Shown: positions 1 through 6,124, numbered from the stretch's first letter. The stretch: 23,827 nucleotides of DNA from Thermoanaerobacterales bacterium (GCA_017577565.1 PKRH01000049.1:1-23827); one strand, 5' to 3'. The notes: a model not told the origin generated them from the letters alone. Translations and numbers: made by a program.

Positions 1-401
1 GCCAGCAGCGGCCGCTTGGCCTCGGTGGCCTGCAGGACGGTGGCGCCGGCGGCGGCCGCGTGGTCGGCGACCAACCGGTCGAGGTCGCACCGGCGGACGA
101 CGTAGCCGTGGTCGGGGAAGACCGGGTGCTCGGGCCACCGGAGCTCGAGGGTGATGCCGTGGGCGACGGCCCGGAGGCCCTCGTGGCGGTGGTGGTGCGC
201 GGCGATCGCCGGCTCGAGCCCCATGGCGCGCAGCTGGTGGACCGCCCGGGGGGTGAGCCCGTCGCCGCAGGTCTTGTCGCGGGGGAAGGCCTTGCGCTCG
301 AGCACGCAGACGTCGTGGCCGGCCTTGGCCAGCCAGAAGGCGGCGGCAGCCCCCGCGGGGCCGCCGCCGATGACGAGGACGTCGTGCCGCTCCGTGGCCA
401 T
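1..401 (-). CDS. Geranylgeranyl/menaquinone reductase-family FAD protein (partial, N-terminal 133 residues)
   Basis: Reading the minus strand from ATG at 401 gives an open frame to the window edge. It begins MATERHDVLVIGGGPAGAAA, a Rossmann FAD-binding motif (GxGxxG type, residues 8-20). It is followed by LERKAFPRDKTCGDGLTPRA at about 41-60, the R-x-K-x-C-G-D-G signature of the geranylgeranyl reductase (GGR) family. Members saturate prenyl chains of chlorophyll, archaeal lipids or menaquinone (MenJ in mycobacteria). Beside complex I genes a role on the menaquinone side chain is the likeliest reading, but the substrate is inference. No clear Shine-Dalgarno lies before the ATG. A strong hairpin (417-436) sits just upstream, so it may be read through from the cytochrome c gene or have its own start. 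The C-terminal two thirds are outside the window. Other GGR-like monooxygenase folds cannot be excluded. Confidence 0.85.
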   Translation of the reverse strand, partial: MATERHDVLVIGGGPAGAAAAFWLAKAGHDVCVLERKAFPRDKTCGDGLTPRAVHQLRAMGLEPAIAAHHHRHEGLRAVAHGITLELRWPEHPVFPDHGYVVRRCDLDRLVADHAAAAGATVLQATEAKRPLL

Positions 402-416
402 GGGGCCCGAGCCTAG

Positions 417-436
417 GGCGCCGGCGGGCCGGCGCC
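417..436 (-). terminator. Perfect GC hairpin between the cytochrome c gene and the flavoprotein gene
   Basis: GGCGCCGGC at 417-425 is exactly complementary to GCCGGCGCC at 428-436, with a 2-nt centre (or an 8-bp stem with a 4-nt loop). It lies 11 nt after the cytochrome c stop on the minus strand and 15 nt before the flavoprotein ATG. No T-tract follows, as is common for actinobacterial hairpins. It may terminate, attenuate or only stabilise the upstream message. Confidence 0.4.
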
Positions 437-446
437 GCAGGCCGGG

Positions 447-1199
447 TCAGCCGCCGAGGTCGGCCTCGGTGACGCCGGCGGCCTCGGACAGCTCGCCGAG
501 GCCCGCCTCGGCCAGGGTCATCTCGCCCAGGGCGACGGCGCGCAGGTCGGCGTAGTCCTCGTTGGCCTCGGACACGTCCTCGCCCGAGAGCTGCCGCTCG
601 TAGAGGACGACCTGGGCGAGCTCCTGGTCGGTGAGCGTGGGCCAGGCCGGCATCAGGCCGCCCCCGCCCACCGGCTTCTCGGTGGCGCCGTAGGTGGCGG
701 CAGGCCAGCCGTCGGTGCCGAGCCGCACCCAGGCGGCGTGGTCGCGCCAGTCGGGGAAGGTCTCGACCACAGCGCCGTCCGCGAGGGCCGGGCCGGAGGC
801 TCCCTGGCCGCTGGCGCCGTGACAGGAGGCGCAGTTGCCGCTGTAGATCTCGGCGCCCATGGCGACCGGGTCGCTGTCGCCCGCGGGCGGCGGCTCCAGC
901 GTGCGGACGTACATGTAGCCCCAGAGGGGGAGCGCGACGAGCACCGACGCCGCCCAGTAGGGGATGCGCTTGCGGCGCTTCGCCGCCTGGACGTACACGG
1001 GCTCGGGCGGCGGGGGCTTCGGCTTCTCGACCTCGGCCGGTGCGGCCGGCGCGGGCGTCGGTGCGGCCGCCGCGGGGGCCGGTGCCTCCTCGGCCTCGCC
1101 GGCCTCGGCCGGGGCGCTCGCGGGTGCGTCGCCGCCCAGGCCGAGGGCGGCACGGCGCTCGCGGGAGCGCTTCAGCAGGTGCTCGGGGATTTCGGTCAA
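447..1199 (-). CDS. Membrane-anchored mono-haem c-type cytochrome with a cytoplasmic IPEHLL-motif tail
   Basis: A 250-residue protein. Residues 1-18 (TEIPEHLLKRSRERRAA after the start) are basic and match the N-terminus of the subunit-IV-like protein at 3174. Residues 22-70 are Ala/Pro/Glu-rich linker. KRRKR precedes a single transmembrane helix at about 80-98, so the tail should be cytoplasmic and the rest extracytoplasmic. The haem motif is C123-A-S-C126-H127, with M183 in GGGLMPAW the probable axial methionine, the layout of a class I cytochrome c domain. The start is TTG at 1197-1199, chosen because GGAGG (1205-1209, minus strand) is 5 nt away and the resulting N-terminus aligns with its relative. 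It is divergent from the bc/nuo operon, so a role as electron acceptor of the bc complex or donor to an oxidase is plausible but unproven. Confidence 0.9.
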   Translation of the reverse strand: MTEIPEHLLKRSRERRAALGLGGDAPASAPAEAGEAEEAPAPAAAAPTPAPAAPAEVEKPKPPPPEPVYVQAAKRRKRIPYWAASVLVALPLWGYMYVRTLEPPPAGDSDPVAMGAEIYSGNCASCHGASGQGASGPALADGAVVETFPDWRDHAAWVRLGTDGWPAATYGATEKPVGGGGLMPAWPTLTDQELAQVVLYERQLSGEDVSEANEDYADLRAVALGEMTLAEAGLGELSEAAGVTEADLGG

Positions 1200-1455
1200 C
1201 GCAGCCTCCGCGGTCGGACTGAGTGCGGGTGGCCCCCGCCCGCCCGGCGCCCGAGGTCCGGCTGCCGGACGGCGGTCGGACGGTCCCCGTCCTCACTCGA
1301 CGGGCCACTTTACGCACGTCCCCGCGGCCGCCACCAAGCCCGGCGACCAGGACCGCCGGGCCCCGCCGGGGGCCGGGGGGCGGATGTGAACCTCCGGGAA
1401 CCCCCGTGCTAAACCTGCCCACGTCGCCGGTCGCAGCCGGCCGGCGACCTCCAAT
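1200..1455. promoter_or_regulatory. Divergent intergenic regulatory region with CGGAC repeats
   Basis: This 256-bp gap separates the minus-strand cytochrome c from the plus-strand bc/nuo operon and should hold both promoters. GCGGTCGGAC occurs twice (1210-1219 and 1272-1281). GTCCGGC-T-GCCGGAC is a perfect inverted repeat at 1256-1270. CGGACGG recurs 11 bp apart (1266-1272 and 1277-1283). CCCGTC/GACGGG arms (1286-1291 and 1299-1304) could form a hairpin, as could GGCCCC/GGGGCC (1359-1364 and 1369-1374). A weak promoter-like pair for the rightward operon is TGAACC (1387-1392), 17 nt, then TAAACC (1410-1415). On the minus strand TAAAGT (1307-1312) could be a -10 for the cytochrome c gene, but no well-spaced -35 is evident. 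Promoter calls are weak; the repeats are directly visible. Confidence 0.5.
1205..1209 (-). promoter_or_regulatory. Shine-Dalgarno GGAGG deciding the TTG start of the cytochrome c gene
   Basis: On the minus strand GGAGG is followed by 5 nt and then TTG at 1199-1197. No ATG or GTG start is as well placed, and the TTG restores the TEIPEHL N-terminus shared with the protein at 3174. Confidence 0.75.
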
Positions 1456-1899
1456 GTGAGCGATTTCACGAGGAGTCGCTGGTCCTTGGTCGCCTTCATC
1501 TGCACTCTCCTGGTCGGCTTCGCCGGCGTCGCCGGGGTCATCCTCTACGGCCGGCGCCGGCCGGTCGGCGCGCCGCTCTCGTGGGGCGAGGCGATGGCGG
1601 CCGCGATGTTCGCCATGTTCCTCCTGCTCTGGTGGTACGGCGTCATCCCCCACCAGTGGCTCACCTGGGCCGAGGGCGAGCTCGGCTGGCGGTCGGACCG
1701 CCTGCTGGCCGAGCCCACCGGCAACCAGCCGCTCACGGTCAGCTACAAGACGCTCGCCGACATCATCGCCGTCGTCATCTACGGCGTCGGGATCGCGCTC
1801 CACATCGGGCTGTGGGCGGTGTGGAACGACCGGGGCAAGAAGAAGCCGGCCGAGGTGCCCGCCTCGCGCTACGGCCGTCCGCTGGTGAGGAAGGGGTAG
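1456..1899 (+). CDS. Small three-helix membrane protein, first gene of the bc/nuo operon (unknown function)
   Basis: I do not recognise a named family. The 147-residue product has three predicted membrane helices (about 10-31, 45-63 and 100-122). A connecting segment after helix 2 contains GVIPHQWLTWAEGELGW, and the C-terminus is basic (DRGKKK, RYGRPLVRKG) and should be cytoplasmic. H66 at the edge of helix 2 and H116 within helix 3 (ALHIGLW) are the histidines to consider if it binds haem or a quinone; that is speculation. The GTG at 1456 has no good Shine-Dalgarno. An in-frame TTG at 1486 lies 10 nt after AGGAG (1471-1475) and is a real alternative start. Its stop is 4 nt before the ferredoxin start, so an accessory role with the bc complex is inferred from position. 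Confidence 0.8.
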   Translation: MSDFTRSRWSLVAFICTLLVGFAGVAGVILYGRRRPVGAPLSWGEAMAAAMFAMFLLLWWYGVIPHQWLTWAEGELGWRSDRLLAEPTGNQPLTVSYKTLADIIAVVIYGVGIALHIGLWAVWNDRGKKKPAEVPASRYGRPLVRKG

Positions 1900-1903
1900 C
1901 GCG

Positions 1904-2320
1904 GTGGCCAAGACCGACGCGAACCCGCCCATGCCGGAGTTCCGCGACGACTACGTCCTGCAGGAGGTCGACGCGGCGTGGCTCTCGAAGGCGGTCAAGC
2001 CGAAGCAGTTCATCCACATCGACCAGTCGGAGTGCATCCTCTGCGAGGGCTGCGTCGACATCTGCCCGTGGAAGTGCATCCACATGGTGTCGCCGTCGGC
2101 CGTCGCCGAGGCGATCGGCGTCGACCAGCCCGGGGTCGACCCCTCCGACCACGTGATCTTCACCATCGACGACGACGTGTGCACCCGCTGCGCGCTCTGC
2201 GTCGACCGGTGCCCCACCGGGGTGATCATCCTCGGCAAGGTGGGTGACCCCGTCCCCGGTGGCGACCCCCACCAGCGCACCAACAACCACGGCTACGGCT
2301 ACGGGATGCGCCTGGGATGA
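1904..2320 (+). CDS. 2x[4Fe-4S] ferredoxin-type protein in the bc gene cluster
   Basis: A 138-residue soluble protein with two classical cluster motifs: C44-x2-C47-x2-C50-x3-C54-P and C93-x2-C96-x2-C99-x3-C103-P. The 38-residue spacer between them is longer than in small bacterial ferredoxins and resembles the arrangement in NuoI-like or oxidoreductase-bound ferredoxins. There is an extra cysteine, C58. No signal or membrane helix is visible, so it should act in the cytoplasm. The C-terminus is Gly/Asn/His/Tyr-rich. The start is GTG at 1904, with AAGGGG just upstream and 4 nt after the previous stop. Its place directly before the cytochrome b gene suggests it docks on the cytoplasmic face of the bc complex or passes electrons to or from it. 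Partner and direction of electron flow are unknown. Confidence 0.88.
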   Translation: MAKTDANPPMPEFRDDYVLQEVDAAWLSKAVKPKQFIHIDQSECILCEGCVDICPWKCIHMVSPSAVAEAIGVDQPGVDPSDHVIFTIDDDVCTRCALCVDRCPTGVIILGKVGDPVPGGDPHQRTNNHGYGYGMRLG

Positions 2321-2358
2321 CCGCCCACCCCATCGCCGACCGCGTCAAGGAGTCCTGA
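2317..2358 (+). other. 13-codon mini-ORF linking ferredoxin and cytochrome b
   Basis: ATG at 2317 overlaps the ferredoxin stop (ATGA). It reads MTAHPIADRVKES and stops with TGA at 2356-2358, immediately before the GTG of the cytochrome b gene and in the same frame. Its last codons include the AAGGAG Shine-Dalgarno (2347-2352) of the next gene. It could keep ribosomes moving across the largest gap in the operon, or be chance. Confidence 0.3.
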
Positions 2359-3150
2359 GTGGCCAAGACGATGGAATCCAAGCCCCCGCTCAAGGAGCGG
2401 GCGCAGGCGTTCGTGAAGAGCCTGCCCGACACGGTGCAGAGCTCGCAGGCCTGGAACTCGATCTTCCGGCCCGGGTCGATCTTCCGGAAGGGCTACACCG
2501 ACAGCCCCCGGAACCGGTCCTACGTGATCATGAACAGCGTCCTCTACCACCTCCACCCGGTGAAGGTGAAGAGGCACGCGGTGAAGGTCAGCTACACGCT
2601 CTGCCTGGGCGGGCTGAGCTTCTTCCTGTTCATCCTGCTGACGGTCACCGGCATCTTCCTGATGTTCTTCTACCGGCCGACCGCGGCGCAGGCCTGGGAC
2701 GACATCTACACGCTGCAGACGTCGGTCACCTTCGGGCTCCTCGTGCGCAACATGCACAGGTGGGCGGCGCACCTCATGGTGCTCTCCGTCTTCCTGCACA
2801 TGGCGCGCGTCTTCTACCACGGCGCCTACAAGCCGCCCCGGGAGTTCAACTGGGTCATCGGCGTGGTGCTGCTCACGCTGACCCTGCTGCTCAGCTTCAC
2901 CGGCTACCTGCTGCCGTGGGACCAGCTCGCCCTGTGGGCCGTCACCGTGGGCACGAACATGATGGGGTACACCCCCGTCTTCGGCGACCAGGTGCGGTTC
3001 GTGCTGCTGGGCGGCGCCGAGATCGGCACGGACACGCTGCTGCGCTGGTACGTGCTCCACGTGCTGCTGCTGCCGTTCACCATCGTCATCTTCATGGCCA
3101 TCCACTTCTGGCGTGTCCGCAAGGACGGCGGCATCTCCGGCCCGCTGTGA
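2359..3150 (+). CDS. qcrB: Cytochrome b6-like subunit (N-terminal half of cytochrome b) of a bc complex
   Basis: The 263-residue membrane protein ends at the helix-D boundary with RKDGGISGPL, exactly as cytochrome b6 does, so it is the split (b6) form. Haem b ligands are H133/H147 in helix B (H-x13-H) and H234/H249 in helix D (H-x14-H), the latter spacing being b6-like. C82 in CLGGLSFF aligns with Cys35 of b6, which carries the covalent haem c_i in b6f and Firmicutes b6c complexes; FFYRPT at 103-108 and LPWDQ at 185-189 also match b6. The N-terminus is about 47 residues longer than in plant or cyanobacterial b6. The start is GTG at 2359 with AAGGAG 6 nt upstream. It oxidises quinol with the subunit-IV and Rieske proteins encoded next. 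Symbols qcrB or petB are both defensible. Confidence 0.93.
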   Translation: MAKTMESKPPLKERAQAFVKSLPDTVQSSQAWNSIFRPGSIFRKGYTDSPRNRSYVIMNSVLYHLHPVKVKRHAVKVSYTLCLGGLSFFLFILLTVTGIFLMFFYRPTAAQAWDDIYTLQTSVTFGLLVRNMHRWAAHLMVLSVFLHMARVFYHGAYKPPREFNWVIGVVLLTLTLLLSFTGYLLPWDQLALWAVTVGTNMMGYTPVFGDQVRFVLLGGAEIGTDTLLRWYVLHVLLLPFTIVIFMAIHFWRVRKDGGISGPL

Positions 3151-3173
3151 TCTGACGAGCGAGGCACCGACCC

Positions 3174-4001
3174 ATGACCGAGATCCCCGAACACCTCCGC
3201 AAGCGAGCGGAAGAGGCCCGCAAGAAGGCGGCCGCCAAGAAGGCCGGCGGCGCCGCCGAGGGCGCGGGCGCGGCCGAGGGCGCGGGCGACGCCGGTGCCG
3301 GCGGCGGGGGCGAGGCGCCCAAGAGCGAGGCCGCCAGCCGCATCCCCGCCCACCTGCTCGAGCGGTCGCGGGCGGCGAAGGCCCGGGCGACCGGCGGCGG
3401 GGGCGGCGACGCCGGCGGCTCGGGCGGTGGCGGCGGCACCGCGACGGCCGTGGCCACCGCGACGGCGCCGGCCGCGGCGGCCGCGCCCGTGGCCACCGGG
3501 CCCGGCGGTCACACCCAGCGCCTGCTGACCGTCGTCAAGTCGGGCTCGATCCAGGACGTCAAGGCCACCCCGCAGGACAAGGTCCACGTCTGGCCCCACC
3601 TGCTCGGCATCGAGTTCGTCGCCGCGCTGGCCTGCACCGCGTTCCTGCTCATCTTCTCGGTGTTCGTCAACGCGCCGCTGCTCGAGCTGGCCAACGTCAA
3701 CGAGACGCCCAACCCGTCGAAGGCGCCCTGGTACTTCCTCGGCCTGCAGGAGCTGCTGACCATGTTCCACCCCATGGTCGCCGGCGTGACCCTGCCGGGC
3801 ATCGGCCTGATCGGCCTCATCCTGGCGCCGTACACCGACCGCAACCCGTCCAACAAGCCCGAGGATCGCAAGTTCGCCATCTCGCTCTTCACCATCTTCC
3901 TGATGGGGTGGGCGGTGCTGGTGCTGATCGGTTCGTTCTTCCGGGGCCCGGGGCAGAACTTCATCTTCCCCTGGAAGGACGGCCTGTTCTTCGAGCTGTG
4001 A
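3174..4001 (+). CDS. Subunit-IV-like C-terminal half of cytochrome b with a long repeat-bearing N-terminal tail
   Basis: The 275-residue protein has two parts. Residues 1-112 are hydrophilic: MTEIPEHLRKR at 1-11, Lys/Ala/Gly-rich linker, a second motif copy IPAHLLERSR at 57-66, then Gly/Ala-rich sequence. Residues 113-275 carry three membrane helices (about 144-166, 201-220 and 234-254), like b6f subunit IV or the cytochrome b C-terminal domain. The Q_o-site PEWY position reads A184-P-W-Y187 within NPSKAPWYFLGLQELL, so the usual Glu is absent. Family subunit IV is about 160 residues, which fits the second part only. In the family the N-terminus faces the cytoplasm, so the tail should too. The ATG at 3174 is 23 nt after the b6 stop. 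It completes the quinol-oxidising site with the preceding subunit. Confidence 0.9.
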   Translation: MTEIPEHLRKRAEEARKKAAAKKAGGAAEGAGAAEGAGDAGAGGGGEAPKSEAASRIPAHLLERSRAAKARATGGGGGDAGGSGGGGGTATAVATATAPAAAAAPVATGPGGHTQRLLTVVKSGSIQDVKATPQDKVHVWPHLLGIEFVAALACTAFLLIFSVFVNAPLLELANVNETPNPSKAPWYFLGLQELLTMFHPMVAGVTLPGIGLIGLILAPYTDRNPSNKPEDRKFAISLFTIFLMGWAVLVLIGSFFRGPGQNFIFPWKDGLFFEL

Positions 4002-4017
4002 TCGCAAGGGAGACCAG

Positions 4018-4887
4018 ATGAGTCCTGGAACGATCATCGCCATCGCCGTTCCCGTGCTCGTCGTGCTGGCCGGCGTGCTGCTGTTCGCCGCGGCCCGGCG
4101 GCGCGACACGGACTCGGCGCAGGGCGTGCTGAGCAGCGAGACGCTGCAGCGCGACCGCGGTCCGGTGCGGCTCGGCGAGGGCGAGCGGCCGGTGAGCGGC
4201 CGCGAGGTCGAGCGGGCCGCCGCGCTGGCCCGGCGCGAGGCCTCGACCCCCGCGACGGTCAAGGTCGCCGAGCCGCCGGTCGAGTGGGTGCCCCCGGACG
4301 AGGACACGATCGGCATGACCCGCCGGCAGTTCTTCAACCGCTCGATCGTGGTGTCGTTCGCCATGGGCCTGTCGGGCTTCGGCGCGGGCGTGCTCGCCTT
4401 CCTGTGGCCGAGCAACGTCGGCGGCTTCGGCTCGCGCATCACGGTCGGCAAGATCGACGACATCAAGGCGGCCATCGCCGAGGGGAACGGCTTCGCCTAC
4501 TACCCCGAGGGCCGCATGTGGATCACCGAGTACCCGTCCTCGGCCCTGGAGAAGGCCCGGGCCGTGTACTCGCCCGCAGAGCTCACCGGCATGGAGGCGG
4601 GGCTCATCGCCCTGTACCAGAAGTGCCCGCACCTCGGGTGCCGGGTGCCCGAGTGCGTCACCTCCCAGTGGTTCGAGTGCGGCTGCCACGGCTCGCAGTA
4701 CAACCGGGTCGGCGAGAAGAAGGGCGGGCCGGCGCCCCGTGGCATGGACCGCTTCGCCATGGAGGTGAGCGGTGACACCTTCATCGTGAACACCGGCGAG
4801 ATCATCGAGGGCCCGCCGATCGGCACGAACACCACCGGCCAGGAGGCCGAGGGCCCGCACTGCGTCTCCGGAGGCGGCGGCCACTGA
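4018..4887 (+). CDS. qcrA: Rieske [2Fe-2S] protein of the bc complex, b6f-like
   Basis: A 289-residue protein. Helix 1 is at about 5-26. A charged cytoplasmic stretch follows, then a twin-arginine-like T-R-R-Q-F-F-N-R (101-108) leads into helix 2 (about 109-130), placing the Rieske domain outside. Box I is C203-P-H205-L-G-C208 and box II is C221-G-C223-H224-G-S. Cluster ligands are C203, H205, C221 and H224, with a C208-C223 disulfide expected. The 12-residue spacing between boxes and the following SQYN...GGPAPRG resemble b6f Rieske proteins. An extra cysteine, C213, lies between the boxes, and C282 is near the end. The N-terminal extra helix is unlike b6f PetC. The stop overlaps the next ATG by one base (TGATG). 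It transfers electrons from quinol to the c haems. Confidence 0.93.
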   Translation: MSPGTIIAIAVPVLVVLAGVLLFAAARRRDTDSAQGVLSSETLQRDRGPVRLGEGERPVSGREVERAAALARREASTPATVKVAEPPVEWVPPDEDTIGMTRRQFFNRSIVVSFAMGLSGFGAGVLAFLWPSNVGGFGSRITVGKIDDIKAAIAEGNGFAYYPEGRMWITEYPSSALEKARAVYSPAELTGMEAGLIALYQKCPHLGCRVPECVTSQWFECGCHGSQYNRVGEKKGGPAPRGMDRFAMEVSGDTFIVNTGEIIEGPPIGTNTTGQEAEGPHCVSGGGGH

Positions 4888-6119
4888 TGCACCTTCTGCC
4901 CGGTCCTGCGACCGTGCTCGCAGCCAGCACGGTCACCACCATCGGCGCCACCCTGGTGGTGCTCCTGATCATCGGCCTGCTCGTCTACGCCTGGGTCAAC
5001 GTGCGGGCGAGCCGGGCCGAGGTCGGCTCCGAGATCGAGCTGGCCCCCAACCGCAAGCCCTACTACGACGACGACGAGCTCGAGACCCGCGTCCTGAACC
5101 GCACGCTGCGGACGGCGCTGGTCCTCCTCGTGGTCATCGCCGTCGCCCTGCCGCTGTACTGGCTCAACGAGCCCAGCCGGCAGTCGGGCGCCGAGGAGGC
5201 CTTCCAGGAGACCTTCGTCCGGCGGGGCGAGCAGCTCTACGTCGAGGGCTCGCAGTGCCAGAACTGCCACGGCCCCGAGGGCACGGGCGGCCAGGCCGCG
5301 TACACGATCACCGACGCCGACGGCGAGTTCGTGGCCACCGTCAACTGGCGGGCCCCGGCGCTGAACACGGTGCTCCTGCGGCACACGCGGGAGGAGGTCG
5401 AGTACATCATCAACTACGGCCGTCCCTTCTCGCCGATGCCGGGCTGGGGCGCGGACGCCGGCAAGGGCCCGCTCAGCTCGCAGCAGGTCACCAACCTCGT
5501 CGACTACCTGGAGTCGATCCAGCTCAGCCCCGAGGAGGCCCGCCGCCAGGCCGAGGAGGCGCTGGCCGTCGAGCTCGGCCTCGCCGAGGAGGGCGCCTCC
5601 GAGGAGGAGCTCGACGAGGCGATCGAGCAGATCGACTACGACGACCCGGCCACCGGCGAGGCGCTGTTCAACCTCGAGGTCGCGGGCGGCGCCTACGCCT
5701 GCGCCCGGTGCCACACCCGCGGCTGGTCGATCATCACCGAGGGCGAGGACTCGGTCGAGCCGCCGGACGCCGACCTCAGCGACTACGTCGGCTTCCCCGA
5801 CGGCAGCGGCGCCCTCGGCCCCAACCTGACCGGCGGCCTGGTCCCGCGGCAGTTCGCCACCTACGAGGAGCTGCTCGAGTTCATCACGACCGGCAGCGTC
5901 GACGGCGAGCCGTACGGCAACAACGGCATCGGCAGCGGCAAGATGCCGGGCTTCGGTGACAACCCGAACACCGAGGACGTCAGCGACGACGGGATGATGA
6001 GCCAGGAGATGCTCGCGGCGATCGCCCGCTACGCGGCGAGCCTGACGAGCGAGGGCCCGGTGCCGGATCCGAACGCTCCCTCGGTGGAGGAGCTCACCGC
6101 CGAGGACGAGGAGGGCTGA
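4887..6119 (+). CDS. qcrC: Di-haem cytochrome c subunit of the bc complex
   Basis: The 410-residue protein has two N-terminal helices (about 17-37 and 74-92) with a charged loop between. Two extracytoplasmic cytochrome c domains follow. Haem 1 is C124-Q-N-C127-H128 with M184 (PMPGWG) the likely axial ligand. Haem 2 is C272-A-R-C275-H276 with M353 (KMPGFG). The linker at about 213-250 is strongly acidic and helical. Two fused mono-haem domains are the architecture of actinobacterial QcrC and of the heliobacterial PetA-type di-haem cytochrome, but the extra N-terminal helix pair differs from both as I know them. It should accept electrons from the Rieske centre and pass them to an oxidase or to a cytochrome c such as that at 447-1199. 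It overlaps the Rieske stop and ends 5 nt before the next gene. Confidence 0.9.
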   Translation: MHLLPGPATVLAASTVTTIGATLVVLLIIGLLVYAWVNVRASRAEVGSEIELAPNRKPYYDDDELETRVLNRTLRTALVLLVVIAVALPLYWLNEPSRQSGAEEAFQETFVRRGEQLYVEGSQCQNCHGPEGTGGQAAYTITDADGEFVATVNWRAPALNTVLLRHTREEVEYIINYGRPFSPMPGWGADAGKGPLSSQQVTNLVDYLESIQLSPEEARRQAEEALAVELGLAEEGASEEELDEAIEQIDYDDPATGEALFNLEVAGGAYACARCHTRGWSIITEGEDSVEPPDADLSDYVGFPDGSGALGPNLTGGLVPRQFATYEELLEFITTGSVDGEPYGNNGIGSGKMPGFGDNPNTEDVSDDGMMSQEMLAAIARYAASLTSEGPVPDPNAPSVEELTAEDEEG

Positions 6120-6124
6120 CCACG

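Noticed and set aside
2359..4001. A frameshifted single QcrB gene instead of two genes
   Set aside because: The first gene ends precisely at the natural b6 end (GISGPL), the second has its own start and a conserved N-terminal motif, and the split occurs in known b6f/b6c complexes.
2904..4475. Long minus-strand frame over the cytochrome b and Rieske genes
   Set aside because: Antisense to three certain genes, with Ser/Arg/Gly-rich sequence and no motif.
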